Assembly: GCA_021739695.1 (NCBI GenBank)
Contig: JAIPBM010000027.1
Coordinates: 1 to 64,000, forward strand
From: Flavobacteriales bacterium
GTDB lineage: Bacteria > Bacteroidota > Bacteroidia > UBA10329
Direction: 5' to 3'
DNA: 64,000 bases
Shown here piece by piece: positions 8,475 through 16,764 of the stretch (position 1 is its first letter; the number at the start of each line of letters is the position of its first letter). The notes below the pieces were generated by a model. That model had not been told where the DNA came from. It did not search any database and saw only the letters and a list, made by a program, of their open reading frames with translations. The position numbers and the translations under genes were made by a program.

Positions 8475-9668
8475 ATGGGGCGAATTGTTGTCACCGGAAT
8501 GGGGGTGATCTCCGCCATTGGAAACAACGCTTCCGAGAATCATTCTTCGCTTCAGAAAGGAATAACAGGAATTGGGAAAGCCCAGTTTCTAGATTCGAAC
8601 TATGCCGAAACATTACTCTTCGGAGAAGTGAAACAGAGCAATGTCCAACTGCGCGAGCACTTGGCAGCATCCGTGGTCAGCGGCATGACCCGTACCGAAC
8701 TACTTGCTTTCACGGCATTCAAAGAAGCCATCACAGATGCTGGGCTTTCTTCGGAAGAGTTGAGATCCTTCAATACCGCTTTGCTTTCAGCCACCACCGT
8801 GGGCGGAATGGTAGAAACCGAGGCTATTTTTGCCGATGCCAATTCGAACTCAAGGCCTTCCGAATTCGTCAATTCCTACCGAAGTGGCGCCCACACGCTG
8901 CAATTGGTGAAGGCTTTCGGACTAAGAGGCTATACCGATACCATGAACACGGCTTGTTCGTCATCTGCCAATTCCATCATGATGGGAGCGAGGATGATCA
9001 AGGCGGGCAAATGCAAACGCGCCATCGTGGGTGGGGTAGATAGCTTGGCCAAATACACCGTCAACGGATTCAATTCCTTGCAGATTTTCTCGGATGAGAT
9101 AACGCGTCCCTTCGATGCCGACCGCAAAGGTCTGAACCTAGGCGAAGGCGCGGCATATCTTGTTTTGGAGCGGGAAGAAGACGCCCAAGGCAAAACCATC
9201 TACGGAGAAGTGCGCGGCTACGGCAACACCAACGATGCCTATCATCCAAGTTCCATGTCGCCAGAGGCAGTAGGAGTGAGGGGTGCCATCAATGGCGCTC
9301 TAGAAACCGCAGGCATCAAGCCTTCTGACATCAGCTACGTCAACGCCCACGGAACAGGAACTGAGAATAACGATTACACCGAATTGAACGGAATGCATCA
9401 GATCTTTGATGTCGTTCCGCCATACGTTTCCACTAAATCGTACACGGGTCACACATTGGCTGCTTCGGGAGCTATTGAAGCTGTGTACAGCCTGCTCAGC
9501 ATCAAGCATCAGGAGATCTATCCGAGTTTGAATTGGCAGACACCTATGCCCGAGTTCCAGTCCTTTCCCTTGCTCGATTTCTATTCAAAGGCAGACGTCA
9601 AGCACGTGCTTTCCAACTCCTTCGGGTTTGGAGGCAATTGCAGTTCACTCATTCTTTCGAAGGTCTAG
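8475..9668 (+). CDS. Beta-ketoacyl-ACP synthase (FabF-like, active)
   Basis: A 397-residue ketosynthase of the KAS I/II fold that would condense malonyl-ACP with an acyl chain. The full Cys-His-His triad is visible: Cys161 in NTACSSSANS, His292 in VNAHGTGTEN and His326 in KSYTGHTLAASG. The C-terminal NSFGFGGNCSSLI glycine loop is present. It lies between a dedicated ACP and a chain-length-factor-like partner, the order found in type II polyketide-like loci such as aryl polyene and flexirubin clusters. It is therefore more likely a specialised ketosynthase than the cell's main FabF. Confidence 0.93.
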   Translation: MGRIVVTGMGVISAIGNNASENHSSLQKGITGIGKAQFLDSNYAETLLFGEVKQSNVQLREHLAASVVSGMTRTELLAFTAFKEAITDAGLSSEELRSFNTALLSATTVGGMVETEAIFADANSNSRPSEFVNSYRSGAHTLQLVKAFGLRGYTDTMNTACSSSANSIMMGARMIKAGKCKRAIVGGVDSLAKYTVNGFNSLQIFSDEITRPFDADRKGLNLGEGAAYLVLEREEDAQGKTIYGEVRGYGNTNDAYHPSSMSPEAVGVRGAINGALETAGIKPSDISYVNAHGTGTENNDYTELNGMHQIFDVVPPYVSTKSYTGHTLAASGAIEAVYSLLSIKHQEIYPSLNWQTPMPEFQSFPLLDFYSKADVKHVLSNSFGFGGNCSSLILSKV

Positions 9669-9670
9669 GC

Positions 9671-10708
9671 ATGTTCATTAAAGACCTTTCGTGCATATCG
9701 CCCCAACGAACTTTTGAAGATGATTTCTTCGAAACCGAACCGATCATTTACAGCGGTTCGCAGATGAAAGCGGTGGAACCCACCTATGCGATGATCCCAA
9801 ATAGCCAATTGCGCAGAATGGGCAAATCGAACCGAATGGCTACAGGCGCTGCCATGCCGCTTCTCGAGAAATGGAACACAGACGGCATCATCATCGCCAC
9901 TACGGATGGCGGAATGGAAGATTGCCATAAGTTTCTCAATCAGATTATTCAATTTGAAGAAGGAACGCTCACACCAACGGGTTTTGTGCAAGGAAGTCCG
10001 AGTTCGCCTGCGGGCGGATTAGCGCTTATGTCCAGCAACAGTGGCTACAATAACACGCACAGCAACAAAGGCGTTTCCTTCGAGAATTGCCTGATGGATG
10101 CCGACCTGCTTTTCATGGAAGGAAGAGCAAAGAGCCTGATGGTCGGTTGCGTGGAAGAGATATCTCAAGCACAATACCGCATCGAAACGCTGGCAGGTTT
10201 TATTAAGAAAGAAGAAACCACCACCGACAAACTCATTGGCTGCGGCACTCCCGGAGCGGTGAATGGGGAAGGGGCGGCCATGTTTGTGGTGGAATCAAGC
10301 CCCGAAAACGCCATTGCCGAGATTGTGGATTGGGATATGATCTCGTATCCATCATTAGAAGACTTGACAGCGAAAGCCAGCTTGCTTTTAGAACGTAACG
10401 GTCTTTCCATTTCAGATATACATGCCCTGATGCTCGGTTATTCTGGAGATGTCAATTCCGATCATTGGTACACGGACTTCGCAAAGCAGCTATTCCCCGA
10501 AACAGGCATCATGTCCTTCAAGAACCTCTTCGGAGAAAGTCCTTCTGCCAGTGCCTTTGCCACTTGGTTTGCAGCCAATTTGGTCAGCGGAAAAGCTGTT
10601 CCTAAGATGGCGGTTCAGAAGCCTATCTCACGCGAATTGAAAACGATACTGATTTACAATCACTACCAAGGAAACCAGCACGGTTTCATAGTGGTTCGCA
10701 AACCCTGA
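9671..10708 (+). CDS. Ketosynthase-like chain-length factor
   Basis: A 345-residue KS-fold protein that lacks the CSS nucleophile and the AHGTGT histidine motif, so it should not condense by itself. VNGEGAAMFVVES matches the region after the active-site domain of ketosynthases. Such proteins (Ketoacyl-synt_2 type) pair with an active KS to set chain length. A longer in-frame reading from 9533 overlaps the KS gene by over 130 bases and translates KS codons out of frame, so the ATG at 9671, two bases after the KS stop, was chosen. The tight spacing suggests a KS-CLF heterodimer made from coupled messages. Confidence 0.85.
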   Translation: MFIKDLSCISPQRTFEDDFFETEPIIYSGSQMKAVEPTYAMIPNSQLRRMGKSNRMATGAAMPLLEKWNTDGIIIATTDGGMEDCHKFLNQIIQFEEGTLTPTGFVQGSPSSPAGGLALMSSNSGYNNTHSNKGVSFENCLMDADLLFMEGRAKSLMVGCVEEISQAQYRIETLAGFIKKEETTTDKLIGCGTPGAVNGEGAAMFVVESSPENAIAEIVDWDMISYPSLEDLTAKASLLLERNGLSISDIHALMLGYSGDVNSDHWYTDFAKQLFPETGIMSFKNLFGESPSASAFATWFAANLVSGKAVPKMAVQKPISRELKTILIYNHYQGNQHGFIVVRKP

Positions 10709-10712
10709 TATC

Positions 10713-11168
10713 ATGGCCGAAGCATCAAATTCAGAACTGGAGATCGTCAGCAGCCGCATCTTCCACTTTTCGCAGGAACTCGTATTCCGCGCTTGGACAG
10801 AACCCGAACACCTCCAAACCTGGTGGGGACCGAAAGGATTTACCAACACATTCCATGAGTTTGACCTACGGCCAGAAGGTCATTGGCGATTGACCATGCA
10901 TGGGCCCGACAAAGGCAACTATGAGAACCACGCGGTTTTCGAAGTGATTGAAAAGCCTTCGTTCATTTCGTGGTATCGGATCTCACAGCCGTTTTTCAGA
11001 GTGGAGGTCAGTTTTGAATCCATTGGCGAAGAACGGACCTCCGTTGTATTCAAAATGATCTTTGATGATGCTAAGCTCTGCGCTACCATCAGAGGCTTTG
11101 CACCCGAAAAGAACGAGGAGAACTTTGATAAGTTGGAAGTGGAGTTGGGGAGGATGAAGGCCTACTGA
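10713..11168 (+). CDS. SRPBCC (AHSA1-like) protein
   Basis: A 151-residue START/SRPBCC-fold protein. The motif VFRAWTEPEHLQTWWGPKGF is the standard opening of AHSA1-like members, followed by GHWRLTMHGPD and FEVIEKPSFISWYR. The fold forms a hydrophobic cavity that binds small molecules. It begins 4 bp after the CLF gene on the same strand, so it probably belongs to the same transcript. In polyketide loci SRPBCC proteins can act as cyclases or aromatases, but AHSA1-like members are common stand-alone genes too, so a tailoring role here is only an inference. Confidence 0.82.
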   Translation: MAEASNSELEIVSSRIFHFSQELVFRAWTEPEHLQTWWGPKGFTNTFHEFDLRPEGHWRLTMHGPDKGNYENHAVFEVIEKPSFISWYRISQPFFRVEVSFESIGEERTSVVFKMIFDDAKLCATIRGFAPEKNEENFDKLEVELGRMKAY

Positions 11169-11178
11169 TCCTTAAGGA

Positions 11179-11958
11179 ATGATAGAGTGTAAGTGTATTT
11201 GGTGTTCAAGAAGTTACCCTTCCGTCACGTTCAACAAACTTGCGCATTCAATACCTCAATCACTGCTTGGAAAGCACATTTGTAAGAACGTTTGTGATGA
11301 GTGCAATCATTACTTTGGAACTTGGAACAATAAAAAGCCTCCAATTGAAGTAGCTCTTCGTGAAGTCTTTATCATAAGTCAAACTCGATTTTTGAAAGCC
11401 ACAGATGATGTCGGTAAAAACAAAACTATGGCTAGACCGAAATCTGAGTATTTCGATATTGATCATCGAAAGATGAAACTGGAATTGAAGAAATCTAAGA
11501 CCCGTTTTGATAGTGATTTTAAGTACAAATTGACCCGACAGTTCAAACGGGGGTTTTACAAAATGTATTTGGAGGAATTGGAAAGACAAATGGGCACGGC
11601 TCATTCAAGTCAGTATGACTTTATCCGAGAATTTGCCAGATATGATTTAAATGACTTGCCACTTTTCTATTTCTACAAGAGTTGGGGAGTTATCGCTGCT
11701 ACCGAAGAAACTTTTAAGAACCCTTCTCTTGAAATGGATAAGGAAATGAAGATGATGTATCTAGTTTCAGAAAGTCGGTATTTCAATGAATTTGAGTTTA
11801 TCGGTCATACCTTTTCAGTTGCTACTCATCAAAACTGGAAATACCACTTCCAAAGCTATCAAAGTCACTCTTTAGAATTGAAGAGGGAATTCTACCGAGG
11901 AATGAAGGCGATTGATAGTTTGTTTGATATTGATTTAGCCCTTCGTGTTTTTGACTGA
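11179..11958 (+). CDS. HNH-like (HNH_5-type) zinc-finger protein of unknown role
   Basis: A 259-residue protein. The N-terminus has a CIWC pair, then AHSIPQSLLGK and VCDECNHYFG, which together form the CxxC-H-P-CxxC layout of HNH_5-type nuclease domains (residues 4-49). The remaining ~200 residues are charged, helical and not recognised. The gene is visibly richer in A and T than its neighbours and lies at the point where the plus-strand ACP operon meets the minus-strand export operon, so it may be a recent insertion. A nuclease role, for example in defence or mobility, is possible but unproven. The start ATG at 11179 follows GGAA. Confidence 0.6.
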   Translation: MIECKCIWCSRSYPSVTFNKLAHSIPQSLLGKHICKNVCDECNHYFGTWNNKKPPIEVALREVFIISQTRFLKATDDVGKNKTMARPKSEYFDIDHRKMKLELKKSKTRFDSDFKYKLTRQFKRGFYKMYLEELERQMGTAHSSQYDFIREFARYDLNDLPLFYFYKSWGVIAATEETFKNPSLEMDKEMKMMYLVSESRYFNEFEFIGHTFSVATHQNWKYHFQSYQSHSLELKREFYRGMKAIDSLFDIDLALRVFD

Positions 11959-11981
11959 CTATCGGTCATCAACAAATCTCC

Positions 11982-12782
11982 TTAAAGTTTTGTGAAAGTG
12001 TTCAAGGATGCCTCCTTCATACTGCCCTCAGCCGCCTCAATTCCCCTCTCAAAGTTCATTTTAAACACACCCGCTGCTGATTTTAATTCAGCAATCAATT
12101 CATCCGAACACCCACCAACGTAGGTTGAGGCCACACCGATGCCCTGCCAAAGGTTTGCTCTTCTGTTTTCGGGAAAATGGTTGATGATGTTCAGCACTTT
12201 ATCCACTTCACCTTTGGTGATGTACCAGATGGCACGACCAACTCCTTGGTCAAATCCAGCTTGAAACTCAGGCGTGATATTCTCAGGAATGCTTTGGCTG
12301 CGAATGGTCAGTCGTCTGCTGAAAAGCCCATTCCAATATCCATAACCGTCTAGCACTTTCACGTGATACTCCGTTTCAGTCTGAGAAAGAGTAGAGGCGA
12401 GGTCAAGTCCCCCTTCGGGGGATTTAGGGGGCTGGCCTTGTGCAATGGCCCAACCCAATCCAATATGAACCTGAGTGGCGTGTTTCTCGCTGGCCTTTGA
12501 GTATGCTTTCCATGTTTCAAGATCATTCGTGAGGGCAACTCCCATCGAAGCACCTTCAAAGGCCACCGAACGGTAACGGATGTCGAACTTATTGAGCTCA
12601 ACGATCAGTTCATTGATAGCAATTCCGCTCTCAGCCAATTCCCTTCCCTTCTGGAACGTGCTGACAACGGTTTCTATGTTCTCTTCAATACTCAAACTGG
12701 GGTGGTTGAGAAAACAATCCCCCGTCCACACTCCACAAAAGCTACGTGTGTCCACCCCCTTTGAAAGGGGGAAGGACTCCAT
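11982..12782 (-). CDS. DUF1702-family protein
   Basis: A 266-residue protein with the conserved blocks of DUF1702: AFEGASMGVAL, HIGLGWAIAQ, LDGYGYWNGLFSRR, FDQGVGRAIWYI and RRANLWQGIGVASTYVGG. DUF1702 proteins are best known from enediyne polyketide loci, where their role is not settled. Here the neighbours are an ACP, ketosynthases and a halogenase-like flavoenzyme. Two features are odd. The ATG and about the first 20 codons lie in a palindromic repeat. A second small palindrome is inserted in frame at about 12406-12433, encoding QPPKSPEGG between two conserved blocks. The conserved part could instead start at a TTG at 12695. It is the last gene of the minus-strand operon. Confidence 0.82.
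   Translation of the reverse strand: MESFPLSKGVDTRSFCGVWTGDCFLNHPSLSIEENIETVVSTFQKGRELAESGIAINELIVELNKFDIRYRSVAFEGASMGVALTNDLETWKAYSKASEKHATQVHIGLGWAIAQGQPPKSPEGGLDLASTLSQTETEYHVKVLDGYGYWNGLFSRRLTIRSQSIPENITPEFQAGFDQGVGRAIWYITKGEVDKVLNIINHFPENRRANLWQGIGVASTYVGGCSDELIAELKSAAGVFKMNFERGIEAAEGSMKEASLNTFTKL
12406..12433. repeat. Short palindrome inside the DUF1702 reading frame
   Basis: CCCCCTTCGGGGGATTTAGGGGG forms a GC-rich hairpin within coding sequence, keeping the frame. It falls in a variable linker between two conserved DUF1702 blocks. The same kind of CCCCCTT/AGGGGG words appear in the intergenic palindromes at 12715 and 15914. Confidence 0.7.
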
Positions 12783-12849
12783 CCTCCTTTGTAAAGGAGG
12801 TGCCGAGGAACAGCCTGTGCTGAGCTTGTCGAAGTAAGGCGGAGGATTT
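12715..12849. repeat. Composite palindromic repeat at the FDH/DUF1702 junction
   Basis: The element begins AATCCCCCG and ends CGGAGGATT, forming outer arms. It holds two inner hairpins, CCCCCTTTGAAAGGGGG (near 12755-12771) and CCTCCTTTGTAAAGGAGG (near 12783-12800), and the segment CTGTGCTGAGCTTGTCGAAG, a word I recall from repeats in many bacterial genomes. It shares its plan with the element at 15914. It contains the ATG and first ~22 codons of the DUF1702 gene. Confidence 0.75.
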
Positions 12850-12859
12850 TCATTGAACG

Positions 12860-14554
12860 TTAAACTTCAACCGCTTCATAAAGCCACATCGCCTTCATTT
12901 CGTTGGCAATATGGGCATCGCGAGGCACCAGTTTGCTGTTCACGCTTTGTAGGTTGCGGTCACCGTTCAAACTCATGGTGTAAGGGTCCACATCGCTGTC
13001 CATGTCCGTGCCATGTGCCAAGTTGCTGAACAGTCGGAACATTTCGGCTGCCACGTGTTCCAGTACTCCCAGATTGGAGAACAACTTGTCCAACATTTCC
13101 TCTGTGGTGTATTCCTTCTCCACAATATCCTCTTGGAATTTTCGAAGGAAATCGAGGTCGAAGGGATCGGTGTAACGGTCGGTGATGTCGGCCGTGTCGT
13201 ACGGCATCGCATCCTTGAACAGCATCTGCATCTGTTTGCTCAATTCACCGTATTTCTGAAGCAAGGATTTCGGTCCAGCTGTCATCTGGCGCATCAGGTC
13301 GAGATCCGTCAGTCCATTATTGATGAACAGCAGCGTGTTGATGCTCCAATACGCGCCCCAATCCCAGAAGATCTTGGCCACCATTACTTGCGTGCTGCCC
13401 CACATCGGGTATTGCCCTGTGTAGATCGGCATCCAGTTATCGAACAGCGCCTTCAGCACTTCCGAATAGAACTTGGTGCGGAAGAAGATGTCTTCGCCTT
13501 TCAGGTCGCGTTGAATGAGGTCGGCCGTCCATGTATTGGCCATCGAAATGAAGTCGGAACCGGGAGAGTAGAATGGATCGGCAAAGAGGCCGCTTTCACC
13601 TGTTACGGTCCAACGGTCGGTATGGAACAATTCGCCCGAGCTGTGCGCGAAATGTTTCATCACTTTAAAATCGAGGATGTTGCCCTCGGCATCCGTTTTG
13701 GCTTTCAGTTCCTTGGCAAGCTGTGGTTCCCACTGTTCAATCCACGCCAAAGCCTTGTCCAATTTGTTGTAGGTTTCGAAAGGATGAATGTTCGGATCGG
13801 CCACAATTCCAACGCTCGTCTTGTCACCCACCAACGGAATGATCCATACCCAATAACCCGCATCCATGAGGTGAACCGTGCTCAAATAACGCAGTCCGGG
13901 CTCTACGTGAGAATGCCATTTGGCATCATTGCTCCATGTATCAATGTCAATCTTCCAATCCACTCGGAACCAGGCCGAGTTGCAATCATGGTCATGCGGC
14001 TGTGCGAAACCGAACTTACGTTTCAGAATGCTGGCACGACCAGAAGCATCCACCACCCATCGGGAAGTAGCACTTGCCTGCTCGCCATTCACGCTGTACG
14101 TAACGGTATGATTTTCATCCGCGATATCCACGCCATCGACCTTCGCGCCAAGCACCACTTGGTTACCCGCTTCGCGACTGAAAGTGACCAAATCGTTCTC
14201 CAAAACGCCACGGTCCAACTGATGACTCGGCACCGGAAGCAACACTTTAGGTCCCAATTCCACGCGTTTGTGAATGGTGGTCTTGTGCTTAGGAGAAAAG
14301 AAGAAGCGCAGTCCGTGCTTCGGAAGCTGGTATTTGTCCAGATAATCCTTCAATCCAAGCACTTCGCGCAGGTAATGCGTGGCCAATTCAACGGTGCTTT
14401 CACCCACCTTGTGAGCCGCATCGGGAGCCGCGTCATCCCGCTTTTCCAACACCAAGACCTTGATGTCGGGATTCTGCTTTTTGAGTTGAAGTGAAAGGGT
14501 GAGGCCAGCAAGGCCGCCACCAAGGATAATTGTGTCATAGTGTTTTTGTGTCAT
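12860..14554 (-). CDS. Flavin-dependent halogenase-like FAD oxidoreductase
   Basis: A 564-residue cytoplasmic flavoprotein. The FAD Rossmann motif GGGLAG is at 12-17, followed by KVGES (49-53), VVDASGR (about 167-173), WVWIIP (235-240), which fits the halogenase signature WxWxIP, and FADPFYSPG (324-332), which fits the third halogenase signature FxxPxxSxG. Such enzymes use FADH2 and O2 to make hypochlorous or hypobromous acid for aromatic substrates, but relatives exist that only hydroxylate or oxidise. The neighbouring ACP genes suggest a carrier-bound or resorcinol/aryl substrate. Chlorinated flexirubins are known, which fits. A separate flavin reductase is not in the window. Confidence 0.82.
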   Translation of the reverse strand: MTQKHYDTIILGGGLAGLTLSLQLKKQNPDIKVLVLEKRDDAAPDAAHKVGESTVELATHYLREVLGLKDYLDKYQLPKHGLRFFFSPKHKTTIHKRVELGPKVLLPVPSHQLDRGVLENDLVTFSREAGNQVVLGAKVDGVDIADENHTVTYSVNGEQASATSRWVVDASGRASILKRKFGFAQPHDHDCNSAWFRVDWKIDIDTWSNDAKWHSHVEPGLRYLSTVHLMDAGYWVWIIPLVGDKTSVGIVADPNIHPFETYNKLDKALAWIEQWEPQLAKELKAKTDAEGNILDFKVMKHFAHSSGELFHTDRWTVTGESGLFADPFYSPGSDFISMANTWTADLIQRDLKGEDIFFRTKFYSEVLKALFDNWMPIYTGQYPMWGSTQVMVAKIFWDWGAYWSINTLLFINNGLTDLDLMRQMTAGPKSLLQKYGELSKQMQMLFKDAMPYDTADITDRYTDPFDLDFLRKFQEDIVEKEYTTEEMLDKLFSNLGVLEHVAAEMFRLFSNLAHGTDMDSDVDPYTMSLNGDRNLQSVNSKLVPRDAHIANEMKAMWLYEAVEV

Positions 14555-14573
14555 TTCAAGAAATCTGAGAAAT

Positions 14574-15857
14574 CTATCTGTTCTTTTCCAAAATTAGGGA
14601 TGCTGAGAAGCAAACAACTCCGAAGGTCCAAAGTTTAAGGGAATTGAAAATGATTTTGGACAGTTCATCGCCACGTAGAAAAACATCGTTAAAAGCTTCC
14701 ATGGCCCAGTTCATGGGCGATAGGTGGCCGATGAAGATCATGGTGTCGCTCATGATGTAAAGTGGAACCCAAATGCCGCCCAATGCCGCCATGATGACCA
14801 CGGAAACAATCCCGAAAATGGCGGCCTGATGAAGTGTTTTGAAGATCGTTCCGATGAGCAATCCGTAGCCAGTGGCAGCAAACGCACACACGATGGAAAC
14901 ATAGATCAGTGGGTAGATGCCGCTTCCGAGGTCCAGACGTGCCAAGCCCAATTGCGGCATCAGCCAAAAGCCAACGCTGATCATCAGCAATGCTTGAAGC
15001 AATCCCACACCGCTGTAGCTAAGTAGTTTCCCTGCATAGAAATGGAACATGCTTGCTGGCATGGTACGAAGGCGGGTGATGGTTCCTGCCGTACGTTCTC
15101 TCACCATATTTCCAGCCAATGGAATAACGATGAAGAACATGGCAAAGACTGTCCAAGCAGGCACGTTATGCTGCGTGGAATTATTCGCCACATCCGAAGC
15201 CATGATGGTGCTAGTTGCTGTGGTTTCTCTCAGTTGAACAATGCCATTGGATGAAAGGTCAACTTTGGGAGTTTTGCCTGTCATTTCGCCCAACTTCAAA
15301 GTCAATCCATCCACGATGAGCTTCGCTTCCAACTTGCTCAGAAATTGCTTGATGGCACTTCGGATGCTACTTCTGAAGGTGCTTTTGGTGGTAGGGTCGA
15401 GTAGGAGTGTGATGTAAGGTTCGAGGTCGGGTTTAGCCACCTCAACAGTATCAGCGCCCGGCATCAATCCAGCCAACATGCCATCAACCTGTGCATCGAC
15501 AATTTCCTGTAATTCAGAACTCAATCCCTTGTGGACGATGACACCAATTTGAAATTCGCCAGAGTTGATAGCTCTGGTGGCTTCTTCGGCTGAAACTGGT
15601 TTGCCATTCAAGCTGTCCACCAATCGGAAGGTGTTGCCTTCGCTCATTCCCATGAGAATGGATTGCGAAATGACACCTTGGTCTTCATCCACAAAAAGCA
15701 CAGGAAGTTGCTGCTCCTGATAGTCTCTGAAAGGTGCATCCTGTACCACGGCCATCACCACCACCAATACCATTGGCATGAGGAAGAGGATGCCCAGACC
15801 GCCCTTATCGCGGATGAGCAAGAGCCATTCTTTCTTTATGGATGCGAGGAGTTTCAT
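14574..15857 (-). CDS. ABC-2 type transporter permease
   Basis: A 427-residue membrane protein of the ABC-2 exporter class. One membrane helix near the N-terminus (GLGILFLMPMVLVVVMAVVQ) is followed by a ~190-residue extracytoplasmic domain, then a block of five or six helices from about residue 230, including the FFIVIPLAGNMVRERTAGT coupling region. It follows the ATPase gene in the operon, separated by a palindromic repeat, and ends 19 bp before the halogenase-like gene. It most likely exports or flips the product made by the neighbouring enzymes. Confidence 0.9.
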   Translation of the reverse strand: MKLLASIKKEWLLLIRDKGGLGILFLMPMVLVVVMAVVQDAPFRDYQEQQLPVLFVDEDQGVISQSILMGMSEGNTFRLVDSLNGKPVSAEEATRAINSGEFQIGVIVHKGLSSELQEIVDAQVDGMLAGLMPGADTVEVAKPDLEPYITLLLDPTTKSTFRSSIRSAIKQFLSKLEAKLIVDGLTLKLGEMTGKTPKVDLSSNGIVQLRETTATSTIMASDVANNSTQHNVPAWTVFAMFFIVIPLAGNMVRERTAGTITRLRTMPASMFHFYAGKLLSYSGVGLLQALLMISVGFWLMPQLGLARLDLGSGIYPLIYVSIVCAFAATGYGLLIGTIFKTLHQAAIFGIVSVVIMAALGGIWVPLYIMSDTMIFIGHLSPMNWAMEAFNDVFLRGDELSKIIFNSLKLWTFGVVCFSASLILEKNR

Positions 15858-15913
15858 TTTATTTCACGCAGAGGCGCGAAGAATGTAGGTTAGATAGTAA
15901 CTGGTCAATAAAT

Positions 15914-16004
15914 AAATCCTCCGCCTCGTTCCTCGGCACGTCCTTTGAAAAGGAGGATGGAGCCCCGTCCCCCTTGAAAAGGGGGTGCCGAAGGCGGGGG
16001 ATTT
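15914..16004. repeat. Composite palindromic repeat between ABC ATPase and permease genes
   Basis: Outer arms AAATCCTCCGCC (15914-15925) and GGCGGGGGATTT (15993-16004) enclose two hairpins, TCCTTTGAAAAGGA and CCCCCTTGAAAAGGGGG. It has the same design as the element at 12715, differing in the spacers. It lies within an operon, so it probably does not fully stop transcription but may set the ratio of ATPase to permease or stabilise mRNA ends. Confidence 0.75.
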
Positions 16005-16028
16005 CTATTTCAACTAAACCTTCCATTT

Positions 16029-16763
16029 TCAATCCCGCAATTGCTTTCCAGTAAGTTCTATAAAGTGATGATGCAGACTGTGGCCATCAGAAACAAGATC
16101 AGCGGTTTTGCCTTCAATCAGCAGTTTTCCGTGATCGATGATGCACACCTCATCGCATAGCTGTTCCGTCTCGTCCAACTGGTGCGAAGTGTAAACGATG
16201 GTCATTCCACCTTCGTTCAATGTCTTCAGATAAGTGTTGATCATGTGGCGTGAATGCACATCAATACCAACGGTCGGCTCATCGAGAATGAGAATTTCAG
16301 GATCGTGTAGCAGCGCCACCATCAGGTTCACTCTGCGTTTCATTCCGCCCGAAAAGTGCTGTAATTGTTTGCTTTTGTGTTCGCTGAGACCGAATTCCTC
16401 CATCAGCTCATCCGCTTTCTTGGCGATGGTCTTTCTATTCAATCCCAGCATCTGCCCGAAGAAATTCAAGTTCTCGTTGGCGGTCATGGTATCGTAAAGC
16501 GCAATTTCCTGCGGCACCAATCCAATCGAATTCTTGATGGCCGTTGCATCCCTTTTCCAATCCCTTCCTAGTATGGAAACCGCACCTGAACTGGGTTTCA
16601 CAATCCCGCAGATGATGGAAATAGTGGTGGTTTTTCCTGCACCATTCGGACCAAGCAATCCATAGAAAGCTCCTTTCGGAATGTTCAGATTGAGGCCATT
16701 TACGGCAGGTTCGGCAGCACCGCTGTACCGATGCACCAAAGCAGATATGGAAATGGCGTCCAA
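16029..16763 (-). CDS. ABC transporter ATP-binding protein
   Basis: A 244-residue ABC ATPase. Walker A is GPNGAGKTT (38-46), the signature is FSGGMKRR, and Walker B is ILILDEPTVGID followed by the H-loop region VYTSHQ. It pairs with the ABC-2 permease downstream. The only start near the conserved N-terminus is a TTG at 16763, one base after the BtrH-like stop. Neither an ATG nor another convincing start is available without losing the first strand, so a weak TTG start coupled to BtrH translation is likely. Confidence 0.92.
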   Translation of the reverse strand: MDAISISALVHRYSGAAEPAVNGLNLNIPKGAFYGLLGPNGAGKTTTISIICGIVKPSSGAVSILGRDWKRDATAIKNSIGLVPQEIALYDTMTANENLNFFGQMLGLNRKTIAKKADELMEEFGLSEHKSKQLQHFSGGMKRRVNLMVALLHDPEILILDEPTVGIDVHSRHMINTYLKTLNEGGMTIVYTSHQLDETEQLCDEVCIIDHGKLLIEGKTADLVSDGHSLHHHFIELTGKQLRD

Positions 16764-16764
16764 A

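Noticed and set aside
9533-9670. A longer start for the chain-length-factor gene.
   Set aside because: It overlaps the ketosynthase gene in another frame and adds residues unlike any ketosynthase N-terminus.
13013-14494. A 493-codon open frame on the plus strand.
   Set aside because: It lies antisense to the halogenase-like gene, has no recognisable domain, and its composition (many His, Arg, Gln) is that of a reverse-frame shadow.
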